In this document: in pieces, positions 26,271 to 37,838 of the stretch
How positions within the stretch are numbered: position 1 is the stretch's first letter
Layout: every line of letters begins with the position of its first letter
DNA from: Rhyacophila brunnea
Taxonomy: Eukaryota > Arthropoda > Insecta > Trichoptera > Rhyacophilidae
Assembly (NCBI GenBank): GCA_022495005.1
Contig: JAGYXB010000665.1
Span: 1,116,001-1,180,000, forward strand
Reading direction: 5' to 3'
DNA length: 64,000 nucleotides
Made by a program: the position numbers and the translations under genes
The notes under the pieces: model-generated
The model's input: the letters and a program-made list of their open reading frames with translations, nothing else
Told to the model about the DNA's origin: nothing
Databases searched by the model: none

Positions 26271-28121
26271 TTACTATTATTATCCGTTTCTATAATATTA
26301 TACGCTGTACTATTAATTGTCCCATCTGGCCTAATCACACATTTTTGTGAACGCATAGATTTTCTATCAATTTTTGTATTCTTGACACTAAAGTGCTGTA
26401 GAGGCGGGCATATTGCGCAATTTTCATTGGCATTGTCTAGATCTCTTCATTATGGTATTTAATATTTACCAAATCATACAAAAAATACAATATAACCAAA
26501 AGTTCACACTGGTAGCGGTGTGTCACCTCCCGTCCGAAGTGAAGTATCGTAATTAGCAGTAACAATACACCCGCGCGGCAAGATCTCCGTGTGTTTCCCG
26601 CGTATAGTATTGCTAAATACTTTACCATACTTCACGTCGGAGAAAATTCATGATATTTGAGATACAATAATGTGCAATGCTTGAAAATCGCACTTATAAT
26701 ACAAATTTTGAGATTCTGTAAATGGCATCATATGTAATACATACTATGGATACGAAAAATGAAAAAAAGTGAAAAACGTCATTTTGTTAGTTACAATAGT
26801 ATACGTAGGAGGTGTCGACGTGTAAGTAAGTGTCTAATATTCATCATAAGACAACCTAAGCCATTTCATTAATTAATATCATACGTAATATTCTTGAATA
26901 TGGCCCCATTATAATTGAAAAGGAACTCATATTTTCCTTTCGATTATTCTTCTAGTATTTTCGACTACTCTTTTTCGTGGAATGTTCGCTTTGAGAAATG
27001 TGATTTTTTTTCTTTATCAAAGCTGTATCCTAGTATCATGCTTATTAAAAACCGATAATGTGGGCTACGATACTTATCAATGCGCTCCTTAGAGTTGTGG
27101 ATTTTAAGTGATGTGTATTTATTTTCTAAAAAAGGTAATGCATTTTTTCTAATACCAATCATTGCTTTGTATTTATAGTATATTATCTATCTCTATTATA
27201 ATATATAATATGTTGTATCTGAGACCTTAAATTATTATTTTTTGTTATAAATAAATAATTATTATAGATTAGTAATAATAATATAGTGGTAATAAAAAAA
27301 ATGCCCCTCCTATAACTTATCATATAAGGAGCTCCAGAAAATACAGAAAAAGAAGTCCGAATTTAATAATATTTCAAATATAAACAAACTTATAAAACTA
27401 TAAGGAATTGTCGAAAAATATTTATATTCTCTACGCTAGTAAGTATTTTTACTATTAAATCTATCATAGTACTTACTGTCATGATATGAATTACCATAAT
27501 ACTCATATATAAAACGTATTATATAATGCAACTGCATCGGTCTAAAAACTAAAAATATACAGTCTCAGTAGGCATGGATTTGATTCATGATTTCGTCGTC
27601 AAATTCGAAGTATAGTAGATAGCATTCAATTTCCATTTCAAATGGCAGATGTGATTTTGATAGCCAAAACGATTTTCGGTAAAATTTACATTTATTCGTT
27701 CGCATTCATAAAAATAAACAGAACCCCGGGAAATAAGCCAGAAAATAGTTTTTTTTTTGTTTACTATAAAATATATAAAAATTTAATAAATATAGAATTG
27801 AATTCTATGATCCTTATTGAGGGTGTTTGCATTTCCAGGTATAATAAAAAGTAGGTAGTATAATATGTTTGGTATCCATACTAAAAAAAATAATTAAATA
27901 AATTACAACACATTACGAGACTAGTTGTAGTCTTAGTAGATCAATTAGCAATAGAATACAAATAATTTAATAAAAAATATATTTTAAAGCATTTTAATTC
28001 ATTAATACAATTTTTAATTCAAATATAAATTTAATAAGGACGATGGCCACCTTAGATACCGAAATTGTGTTTGATATAAATAAAAAGATCTTAAGTTATA
28101 TGCAGTTATGTGTATTGTAAA

Positions 28122-28211
28122 CAGGGCTTCGAACCAGAATTAAACTGAAAACCGTTATTTTTGTCGGAATGACAACCGCAACCGAACCGAAAAAAACGGT
28201 TCAAAGCTGTG
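28122..28211. mobile_element. Miniature hAT element (90 bp)
   Basis: The ends CAGGGCTTCGAACC and GGTTCAAAGCTGTG are inverted copies (11 of 14). Flanks ATTGTAAA and ATTTTAAA match at seven of eight positions. The interior is rich in AACCG words. It belongs to the same family as the 40392-40839 element. Confidence 0.8.
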
Positions 28212-28990
28212 ATTTTAAATCAAGATTTTACGTAAATTTTGAGGAATTTCTGAATTAGGTATAACCACAATTATATTTTTTAGTAATTTCTTTATCATTT
28301 AATTCACAGCTAATAACAGCCATAAAATATTCAAAAGTGTGTGTAAATAAATATTCGAAAGAACCTAATTAACTACGTTTTAATGATAAAAATAACCATC
28401 AAATACTACATATCACTATTCTACATCTATAAGAAGATCCTTTAACAAAAAAATGTACATTTTACGACAGACTATCGCATCTTGCTTTATTCATATTATT
28501 ATGTAGCTAGAGATGGCCATACTAGAACTAAAGTGGCACTCCTCTTTGCCTCAATGTTATATACTACATGTTTCACTAACGATTGAGTTAATATCCTTAA
28601 CATATATCAATAATGAGAGTTTATTCTCTATTGTTGTTATTTTTTAATTTTGCTATAAAAATAATATGTAAATTTAGTATTCGTACAATTTGCAGTTATA
28701 AATAATTGTGAGAAATTATAAATAAATCGTTATAAAATAAAGAATTTATTTTACAGTTTTTTTCCTTATGTATACCCTTTTCTGGATCATTATTTTTCGT
28801 CATTCCATTTCTGGTAGAAGATTGGATTTGGTAAATAAATTTTACTATAATAACACATATTTCTCTCTATATGTTTAATACTTTTTAATTATGGATTGTG
28901 TCTATTATATACCCAATAGATGTTTAATATACTCCAGTAACACCTCATTTCGAAATCCGCTAGCTAGATTTCAAACATATAGAGAAGTAG

Positions 28991-30549
28991 CAGTGGCGCA
29001 CCCAGGGAGGGGGGGCAGGGGGCCCTGGCACCCCCCAAAATATGAAAATCATCAGAATGATTTTACACATTGAAATTGAAAGCCAATAAACTATACCCAT
29101 TTCATGACCATGAACATTTTAAATTATATAATTGTCCAATATATTTTCTGATTATTATGTGTCAATACTCGACAGCTCCATTATTAAAGTAGATGTATTT
29201 AAAATCGCCAATAATTTACTGTATTTACTCTAACCCTCAATTTGAACTAAAACACAATTTGAAAAACGTTAATGTAGTGTTTAAGACTGCTTTTAATCTA
29301 AGCGGTGGATAGGGGTCCCGTCAAATACCCTAGCCTGAGGGCCTGTTTTAGGATGTGGGGGCCATGATGTAGGTACACCGAGTGCAATAGACAAAAGACC
29401 GATAAACGAGATATTAGGCTGTGTTGTGTTGAGTAGGTTGTGTATAAGTTAAATGCAATAATACTTTTTTTTGTCCACTTTCCATTAATATTTTGGAACC
29501 TCAATATTAAAAAACCAAAAATCTACGATAAACATTCGGCGAAAAGAACGACTACACCCACTAGACCCACTACAGTCGGTGGTGGTGTAAATCAAAAGAT
29601 TCGGTGGAATTCCGCATAAATATTGTAGCTCTCTAGACCAGTGTTCCCCAAACTTTCGACTTCTGTGTACACCTTCTATAATTTTCGCAACACCGAGTAT
29701 CCCTCGTCAAAGAAAAATGCATATAATTACTTTAATAACAATCAAAATATATTTATATTTTCCTTTTGTACTATATAAATAAAATAATAATACACGAAAA
29801 ATAAAATTCATTCATAATAAAATATAAATAAAAGTTATATTATAACAAATAACATTCATTATAATCAATGAGAAGGATAAAATTGTTTATGTTGAAACGA
29901 CAGATCATCGTAATTTGGTTCCCTGGTTATTAATTTTAATCTGAGATGCGGTCCCACACCAAAAAGGCTGTTTAATGACTTAATGTCTACTAATGCTGAA
30001 AAAGCAGCTTCACATAGATATGAAGTTGGAAAATATGTATTTCAGGAATTTCTCTGTTAAAACTGGATACACATGTTGCATTTGCAACCTAAATGATGTT
30101 TAAGTACACTCCTTATATTTATTTTGCAAGAATCCGTCTGAAGCTAATAATTCCAACAATTGCTCTTCTTCCGCATGTGATAAACCTTCTAGCATGTATG
30201 TTGTATTAATGCTTGTTGCACCAGGTGCAGCCATAGCCCGGTGCAGCGCGTACCCCCATCAAACTCTTCCCGTACCCCAGGGGGTACGCGTACCACACTT
30301 TGGGAAACACTGCTCTATTCGCCGGTATTATTTGAGTAATGTTTTAGCATACTAGGTGCACATGTCCAGCATGGTCGCTATTGTTGCTGCAATCAGCCAG
30401 TCGCAGATATAAGGAGAAACTGTACAAATATATCTATATATTCTGAGAATATGTAAAAATAATTATATGAAGAAGCAAAATAGCCTATGGGACTAATTTA
30501 CATTCTCCTCCTTGCCCCCCCCCAATATTAAATCCTGGGTGCGCCACTG
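28991..30549. mobile_element. hAT-type non-autonomous element (outer), 8-bp target duplication
   Basis: The ends are perfect 16-bp inverted repeats CAGTGGCGCACCCAGG and CCTGGGTGCGCCACTG. Both sides are flanked by the identical octamer AGAAGTAG (28983-28990 and 30550-30557). The CAGTGGCG-type end plus an 8-bp duplication identifies the hAT superfamily. G/C-rich runs lie just inside both ends. No transposase frame is visible, and a second hAT sits inside it. Confidence 0.95.
29639..30312. mobile_element. hAT-type element nested in the 28991-30549 element
   Basis: The left end is CAGTGTTCCCCAAACTTT and the right end is the complement of CAGTGTTTCCCAAAGTGT. The flanks CTCTAGAC and CTCTATTC match at six of eight positions, as expected of an older 8-bp duplication. 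Just inside the right end is a GTACCCC/GGGGTAC-rich block usual in this family. A short stretch near 30000 (Lys-Ala-Ala-Ser-His-Arg-Tyr-Glu-Val) could be a transposase scrap. Confidence 0.85.
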
Positions 30550-30800
30550 AGAAGTAGTGTTAAAACGTTGCGTTGGAAAATTCTCACCCTTGGATCAAGG
30601 TTGAAATCTCTATTAGCAAGGAGATCACGCATATTGAAGAAAAAGCTTCCCGTATTTTCGTACAAAATAATATCTTTAGTGATTCTAACAGCCGGCGGAT
30701 ATTGTCTTTGAAAAACTTTTAGAGTTTCCAACAATTTCGTGCTTTCGTTTTGTAATATTGGGTCATTTTCGCGTAGGTTTTGCCACGTGTTACAACAGTT
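30550..30800 (-). pseudogene. Unidentified coding-like fragment, cut by the hAT at 28991-30549
   Basis: The minus strand is open from just below an in-frame TGA (30801-30803) for about 83 codons up to the hAT insertion. It includes WQNLRENDPILQNEST, RQYPPAVRITKDIILYENTG and FFFNMRDLLANRDFNLDPRV. The composition is protein-like (few low-complexity runs, GC above the surroundings). If the hAT and one target copy are removed in thought, the frame runs on as Leu-Leu-Tyr-Met-Phe-Glu-Ile to a stop near 28965. I do not recognise the family. It may be a host exon, a gene relic or another transposon's protein. Confidence 0.4.
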
Positions 30801-31387
30801 TCATGACATGTAGAAATGCCTCGCATGCTGCGCCGCATTACAACTAGCTCGACCGCGTGTCACTTCCACTTTAACTAAATTATACTATATTATGCCGTTC
30901 GCGAAATTCAGCGATGACACTATTCCACGTCTGTTAATTATAATGGGTAGAATAAATTCTACTGAATATTGCTGACCACAATGAATACATAGATACTAAA
31001 GCTCATCCAATTAATTAAACTTATAATTTTATAAGCATTATTTTATATTGAGTTTTATAGGTAGTATCATAGAGCGTTCTATTAGATGTAAGATAATAAG
31101 AAACTGTATAATAGTTGTCCTTATTTGAAAAAAAAATACTATAAAAACTTATCTACCATTTTCTGTGTTCATTTAGATATTCTCAAGATTAGCATTAACA
31201 CAATTGATTACCTACGTAAGTATTGCATTTAAGTTGAATTATGTGTCTTTTTTCTTTTTAAATAAAATAATAATAATCAATAGTATTCATCATATCACTA
31301 TAATTAGTATGAAATGTGATTTGAAACCAATTTTTTCTGACCTATATGCTATGTAAATGGAGGCGTACAGCCTATTATTGGTAGTAT

Positions 31388-31860
31388 CAGTGACATCCCG
31401 TGGGGGTAGGAAGATTTAGCATCGCTTGGGGGCGGCAGTTACTCGAAGGGCGGCAAAACGAGGATAATCGTTTGGTATATATAATGTAAAATAGCTAATA
31501 TTATTTTGTTTACGTGTTGTCCAATAATAGCATAGTAAAAATTGTGTGAAAATAATAAATATGTGTATTGTTAAATGGCACAAACCAAATGTGTCAGAAA
31601 TATCCTTCAAATATAACCTCAGACTTCTGGTAATTTAGGTAAGTATCTAACACGATTACCTATATTATATTTATTCGCTTTTTATATCTAAATTTAATTT
31701 TGTATATTTTAGTGGTATATTATATTTTGTAAGTAATGTATCCATACAACACATTTCTTAGATATTGAAGTCATGAAAAGATGATAAAAAATACTGTATA
31801 AAAAATGGGGTGGCATTTTGGCGCTGCTTAGGGGTGGTATTTTTTTTGAGAACATGACTG
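31388..31860. mobile_element. hAT-type non-autonomous element with perfect 8-bp target duplication
   Basis: The octamer GGTAGTAT flanks the unit exactly on both sides (31380-31387 and 31861-31868). The ends are CAGTGACATCCC on the left and the complement of CAGTCATGTTC on the right, so only the outer CAGT and the following G/C-rich pattern match. GGGGGCGGC near the left end and GGGGTGG near the right end are typical of a hAT family with poorly conserved inner termini. Confidence 0.8.
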
Positions 31861-31868
31861 GGTAGTAT

Positions 31869-34800
31869 TAACTTGTGTGTCTTTAATAATTATCATATAA
31901 CTTAGGAACATGCGTTATTTGTTCTCCCAGTGCGCAGAAATAAGCTGCGTATTGAGAGGGCAATAACTGTGTTCAATCAACCGCTTTATATATTATTGAT
32001 ATATTCCACTTACAGGATGGTGAGTTTAGCCGGACGTTGTTTTTTTATGATAGGGTCTACTTAGTTCACCCGGTATGCTTCCATGCTTTTTTATTGATCT
32101 GTATTTTCATTTAAAAATTGTTAAATTGGTAAAAACGCATATTTTTTATGTCATGTTAACGCTTTACATTAATTGTCATGTTCATTATAGGTAAAATAAA
32201 TAAATTTGAAATGTCTATGCATTTTCTCATCTTTCTAAATTTTTCCAAAAAGTTGCAGTACATTATTTTTCTAGTGACACAAAATATAAATAAAAAGGAT
32301 TTTAATAGTTTGATAAATGACCCAATTAAGAGAGATAAATATTTCTCTCCCACGAAATTGTTAAAATTTTAGTGTTATGTCGTGGCGTGAAAAAGGTTGA
32401 GAAGTACCGATCTAGAGATATCGTTACAAAGTGTAGCCTTGAGAGAGAAGATATTCGTTAAATTCAATAGTGATATGGTGGTAGTATACGTCACATGCGC
32501 AGGAGGCGCCTCCTTCAATAAGTTGCCTCTAGATTTCTTGAAAAACGTATATATGACCGCAAAGGCTTATCATCAGCGGAAACATAGAATTTGGATGCGT
32601 AAAAATGAAGTTTCTGATTCGATGGTACAATAAACTACAGGACGTTTTGGGCCTCTTAATACCTCCAACTTTGCGAGGGGTGAAATACGGGATCACTACA
32701 AATAGATCTATAAAAAAGACATTTAAAACGAGTCACAATCCTCAATAGCGAGCAACACAAACAAAGACGAAGAAAGCTATAGAACTAAGTACTGTATCTA
32801 AACCTGACACATACTTCCCACAAAGCTATTTATAACATTTTATTTCAGTGTATAAAATTCACTGATTTATTACCACATACCGCAGGGTTTTGTTAAAATT
32901 TATTGCATGTCTAATTAATCTTGGGAATAACATTTAAGCAAGCGTCTCGTGGTAAAATCTTCACTCATTTGCTAGGTGAGGGTACTCAGGTGTTCAACAA
33001 CCCATCTTTAATTAGTCAAATACCCACCAGATTTGCAGCATTTTTCTTAGAAATTATCCTACAGAAAATATAGAGAGAAAATTTTCGACGGGAAGTACGT
33101 TGCTTTATGTTTTAGAAAATCTATTCCATAAACTTTCTTAGACATCATAATATTATACTGTAATAATTTATTTAATATTAAAATATAATTATTTTTCTAG
33201 TAATACAGTGTTATATTTTTTCATGTAGCCATTTAATTATATATGTTAAATTCCATTATAAAATGAGTCTCATCGCAAACTAAAATACTTTTCTTCTTCT
33301 TTTTCAGTGCTACAATCATAGGGTGAGATTTGGCCTCTTCTACAAAGTTCCTATCTCTCGCCAACCTTTCCCGACCTTTCCATCCTGCTCCAATCCTCAT
33401 CTACTCAGTAAATCTACCTTTGCGGTCTGCCTCTAGGTCACTTCAGTTGGAATACCCACCTGATAAGGGTCTTTAATGTGCTGTCATCTGACATTCTTTC
33501 AATCCCCCCGGGTTATCTAACTCAATAGAATATCATACAAACTAAGATATTATAATGGTGTAAATTATATTTCTTGAAAGACGGTTGTTTTTATGTAAAT
33601 TAAATATGTATTGTTAATTTAATTCCTACATATTATAAACATGATGTGTCCAATTTTAGACTAATTATTATTAGATACGGACGATCATGTTTAATATGGT
33701 ACCCAAAATTACATAATTCATTGCAAAAAAAAATATCACTTTCGAATAAATAAAAATGCTTTTGTTGTTTTATTACATTGATTGTTTTATTTTTGAACAT
33801 CATTGAGTAATCAGCATATTTGGGTATGGTAAAATAATTATTCTTTGGCACAATTACACAATAACAAATTAGGTATTTATTTATGTTATTCTAAACATTG
33901 TATTTTTTACATTTTTTAAGAATAAAATATACGATACATTCTCTTTTTTAGGAGTGCGCCATTTAGCCAATAGTTTTTTAATTGTAAGAAATATTATCGT
34001 ATTATCAATATTTTTTAGCATTTGTCAAGATTTATTTAAAAAATCAATTGAAGGTAAGTACTATTTAATTAAATAAATATTTTTACTCATATCAATACTC
34101 ATTTTTTTTACTTATCTAATAAAAATAATTATAATAGAATTTAGTAATATGACATTGTGACAACGATTTAAGAAAAATAATTACAATTAATAAATCGAAA
34201 ACACTTTCTAAAACTGTAAAGTATTTTCATTAAAATTTGGGCATAATAATTATGTAGAACCTAGGTAGTTTCAGGACATTAAAATAAAAAGAAGCATAGA
34301 GGCAAATATAACTAAGAGAAGGTACTTATTGTACGTAATTTCATAACATAAACACAGTTTAAAATGAAATAAGTACCTACGTATGAATTTTAAAATAACA
34401 TTATAAAGATAAAATGTTAAAAGTTGTTATCATTTTAATTCTTTGAGCTTTATTACATTTTTTAAATGTTTCCTACGTATTAAAACACGCTATTTCAAAC
34501 ACATAAACTAAATACTTATTTTTTTAACGAATATAAATTTTGAACATTAATACTATCGACTGATGGTTTTTTTTGGAAATTTAATTTTAATTCAAATTGA
34601 TAAGATTTCTTGTACTATTCAATATAGATCTATTATAATCTAAATGACCATCGGAAATAATTAGTTTTTTGCGTAAAGTACAACAATATTATCAATCAGA
34701 ATATAAATATTACATTACCTTTCAAAAATGGATTGATTTTTTTTTATTTTTACAAAATGAAATCAGAAACTAACATAATAAGCATTTACTTATTTTAATT

Positions 34801-37595
34801 TCCAAATGCAAGCTATGTTTTGAGTGTGTGAAACATCAATAATTTTCTTAGAGAGTTAACTTTTAAAACATCATTTCGTACTCTATCGCGTTACGTCATA
34901 CAAATTTATTTTGCTGTCTTTAAACCTCTCGATTTGAAAGCCTACCGATCGACACTTTTAAGCAGCTACGCCTAATTTTACACGAATTTCATTATAAATG
35001 ACTGCAAAAAATTATCATATTCGATGTTAGTATGGATATAAAAATATGCATACTATCTGTTTTTTATTTATTTTTTACTCGCTATGAATGTCTCTCCGTG
35101 TTATAAATATTTACAAAAGTACACCATTCAGTCATTTAAAAACATTAATATTACTTTTCTCACACATTAATATGACTTATTTTAATACGAATGTGACATA
35201 AAATTACACAGTTTCATTTATTTCAAATACTAGTTTATATATACACAACGCCAAATCCAATATATCATTCCTAATTATACATAATATTAAGTATACTACC
35301 TACCAAACAAATAACAAAAAGAAACAGTCTTTGGCAAAATAAAATAGTAATAACCTATCCATAATAATGTCACACAACATTATTTAGATAGATCATAGTG
35401 TGCATACACCAACACAATACAATTTCAGATACTACCACTACATTTAGATAGATTCTATCATCACGTTTAATAAAATATTAATATAAACTAGAAATAATTA
35501 TTTTTACATGAACTTAACGGTAAATAATAAAATTAAGCTTTGTTGAAAAATAAATCATTACGTCACTATTATTTTTCATATAAACTTTTTACAAACGAAT
35601 TTTATTAGTACAGCCTAAATGGTAGCTTTGAGGTTTATGGAAAATGTAGCATGTTTATAGCTGTATTTATTTTATGACTATTTTTTATATAATAGGATTT
35701 ATCATGTTGTCCGCCTACATGATACACTGCAATCTTTTAAACCACCGTGTCGCTACTTGAGCAAGTAACATTCTCTACACTATGTGTATGTAAATATTTG
35801 CTATAATAGCATAAACCCTGCAAATTTAAAGTAATTTAGCCCCTAGCGCCAAGTAACATCGACCTTAAAACTCTGCACTTTTACTGCTCTGACTATTCTG
35901 TCGTACGACGGCTAATTTTTTTTTTAAATAAAAAAAACGTTTTCTAGAATCGCCATATTATATTTATACGAAGAAAAATAATTATGCATTGAAATTATTT
36001 GGCTCCACGATGTTCAAAATCAACCACGTAAATTATATAGTGTTTTGGTGCCATTTTTTGAACGATTTTTTTAGAATATCAACCGTATATCTATATATTA
36101 CCAACGTACATAAAATATTTTCTAATTGAAAGTTTTTTTTTTTAAATAAGCAAAACCTCTTAACTACTATGTAATTTAAAATACACTATTTTTACTAGGT
36201 GTGAATAGACTCACAAGTATTAATCATTTACTATTTTGGACAGAAGGGAAAAGGGTTAAAGAATTAATGTATAATATGCCTATCAGGATTTTTCTTAGGT
36301 TTATTTTTTGAAGAAATTTTACGCATATTTAAACATAAATAGCGTTTTTTTGTTTTATTAAAAGCATTCAAACCGATAATTCATATAAATAATATAAAAT
36401 AGATTAACCTTAATGCATGTTCTTAAATAAAACTCTTTTCTTTATTTTTTTATTGACAGGAAAAAATGGAAATGAAATACTCATATTAAATAAATAAAAA
36501 GTACACATTCTACATGGTTAAGAATAATAATCAAATACTTAATTAATATCAAATAAACCATTTATGACTAAAAAGTGCAACAGAATAATTTATACAATAA
36601 TAATGGTGTACCTTTATATCAGCACGTAGTATAACACTTTATTATATTATATTCTTTTGAATAATTTTAGCTTACTGTCCTTTCTTCTCTTCAATGCATT
36701 ATATATATTTTTAATATTGTTATACATTCTTGTCTCACTAATATTTGTTCACAGATTCACTCAATAACTACCTACACTTTAAAATATCAATTACTACTCG
36801 ACCGTATTACCCTACAATAAAATTAATATAAATAACAATCAATTGATGGGACAATTTTATTCAGTGCACTTTGATTTTTCATTATTTATCTTACTAAGAA
36901 ACAACTTAAACGACGTCAAGTCTCCTTAGTTGTATGAAATACAGATGTTGCTTTTTTAATCAATATTTACAATAATATATCCATTCCTCTATTACCATAC
37001 AGAATAAGAGGTTTAGCAAATATTTTACAATCAATCCTCATCCAAATATTTTAACATATTCTTATGTTCTGGGGGTTAAACATTGAATGCCAATTTCACC
37101 TTGTTGTTAGTATTTATATTCATCAAAAAAAAGGAAAAAAGGAACCATAAGGTCGTATAAGATTTAATTTAAACAAGCATTTGTCAAATAAAAGATACAC
37201 CTACATTAAATTACGTAATTTAAAAATTATGGTAAGACTGACAATAATAATGGTATTAAGTTAATTATAGTAAAGTTAATAATATTTCAATCAATCGATT
37301 ACTTTAAAGTACAGTTATCATAATATTCATGATAACAGTATTTAAATTAAAACACAAATTAAAGATTAAATGGCATTAATTATTTTTAAGACTCAAAATT
37401 ATTTAAACTATAATAGGTACATATTATAATATATTCTCTCAGAAAGTGTTTTTCAAAATTATATATGTTCTATAATAGGTACAATGAGCTGCTGATAAAC
37501 GTTAAAACATCTTTCAATCGTAGTCACATGGTGTAATTTGTCAAAGTATATCTATCAAAGTGCACCAAAGATGTCTCCCTAGAACCCATATTGTT
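31869..37595. other. AT-rich downstream region of the EGF gene
   Basis: The stretch beyond the stop codon (toward lower coordinates) should contain the 3' untranslated region. Many AATAAA-like words occur on the minus strand, so the polyadenylation site cannot be chosen. A 78-codon plus-strand frame at 32397-32633 has no recognised product. The LINE tail at 33300 is listed separately. Confidence 0.5.
33300..33490 (-). mobile_element. LINE 3' end remnant
   Basis: The minus strand reads, with stops, RGRPQR, VDEDWSRMERSGKGW and RERDRNFVEEAKSHP. This parallels the GRPxxRW and 'W-R-E-R-x-x-D-R-x-x-W-x-x-x-V-x-x-A' end of LINE ORFs. It is decayed, and the T-rich stretch on its low-coordinate side does not help. 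Confidence 0.6.
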
Positions 37596-37838
37596 CTACT
37601 GAATCAAAGGCGAGCTCTGGCTATCGCTAAAATCCAATGTATAGTACATATCCGCCGTGTCGATAGGAGGCAGCGGTCTCTGATGATGTGGATGTTGATG
37701 AGAAGAAGGCGGTGGAGGCGCCTGCTTATCCGACAGCCAATGGTGTGGAGGCCCAGGTTGGGCGGCACGTCTTCCAGGATACACTCTGGACACCCACCTC
37801 TGATACGTCTTGTTCACGCGGCAGTGGCACGCAGTCAC
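37596..37838 (-). CDS. EGF gene, exon E: cytoplasmic tail and stop codon
   Basis: The terminal exon follows a TTATTTAG acceptor and is open for 80 codons to TAG at 37596-37598. It starts with the last residues of the helix (VTACHC) and a basic, stop-transfer-like stretch ([13 protein letters not shown]). A Pro/His-rich linker with four prolines in a row follows, then an acidic, tyrosine-bearing end: [19 protein letters not shown]. The frame and the junction with exon D are clear. The tail is much shorter than that of Drosophila Delta and carries no C-terminal PDZ ligand that I recognise. The paired tyrosines and Asp-Phe-Ser-Asp segment look like an adaptor or endocytic motif, but that is inference. 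Confidence 0.9.
   Translation of the reverse strand: MTACHCRVNKTYQRWVSRVYPGRRAAQPGPPHHWLSDKQAPPPPSSHQHPHHQRPLPPIDTADMYYTLDFSDSQSSPLIQ

Larger units (their letters stand above)
23199..26829. mobile_element. DNA transposon with about 41-bp terminal inverted repeats and a decayed transposase
   Basis: The left end (23199-23239) and right end (26789-26829) are inverted copies of each other. They share a long block around ACGTCGACACCTCCTACGTA and continue to TATTGTAACT with only about two mismatches. The element is about 3.6 kb and encloses transposase-like minus-strand reading frames (24446-26270). Near the right end several short repeats of the type AAGTATTACTTAC or AATATTACATAC recur. I could not fix a target duplication and do not assign a superfamily. 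Confidence 0.88.

Noticed and set aside
32397..32633. Open frame of 78 codons
   Set aside because: No recognised motif and no clear splice sites; kept only as a remark in the downstream region.
36630..36870. Polyadenylation signals for the EGF gene (TTTATT on the plus strand)
   Set aside because: Such hexamers are frequent in this AT-rich DNA and none is distinguished by position.
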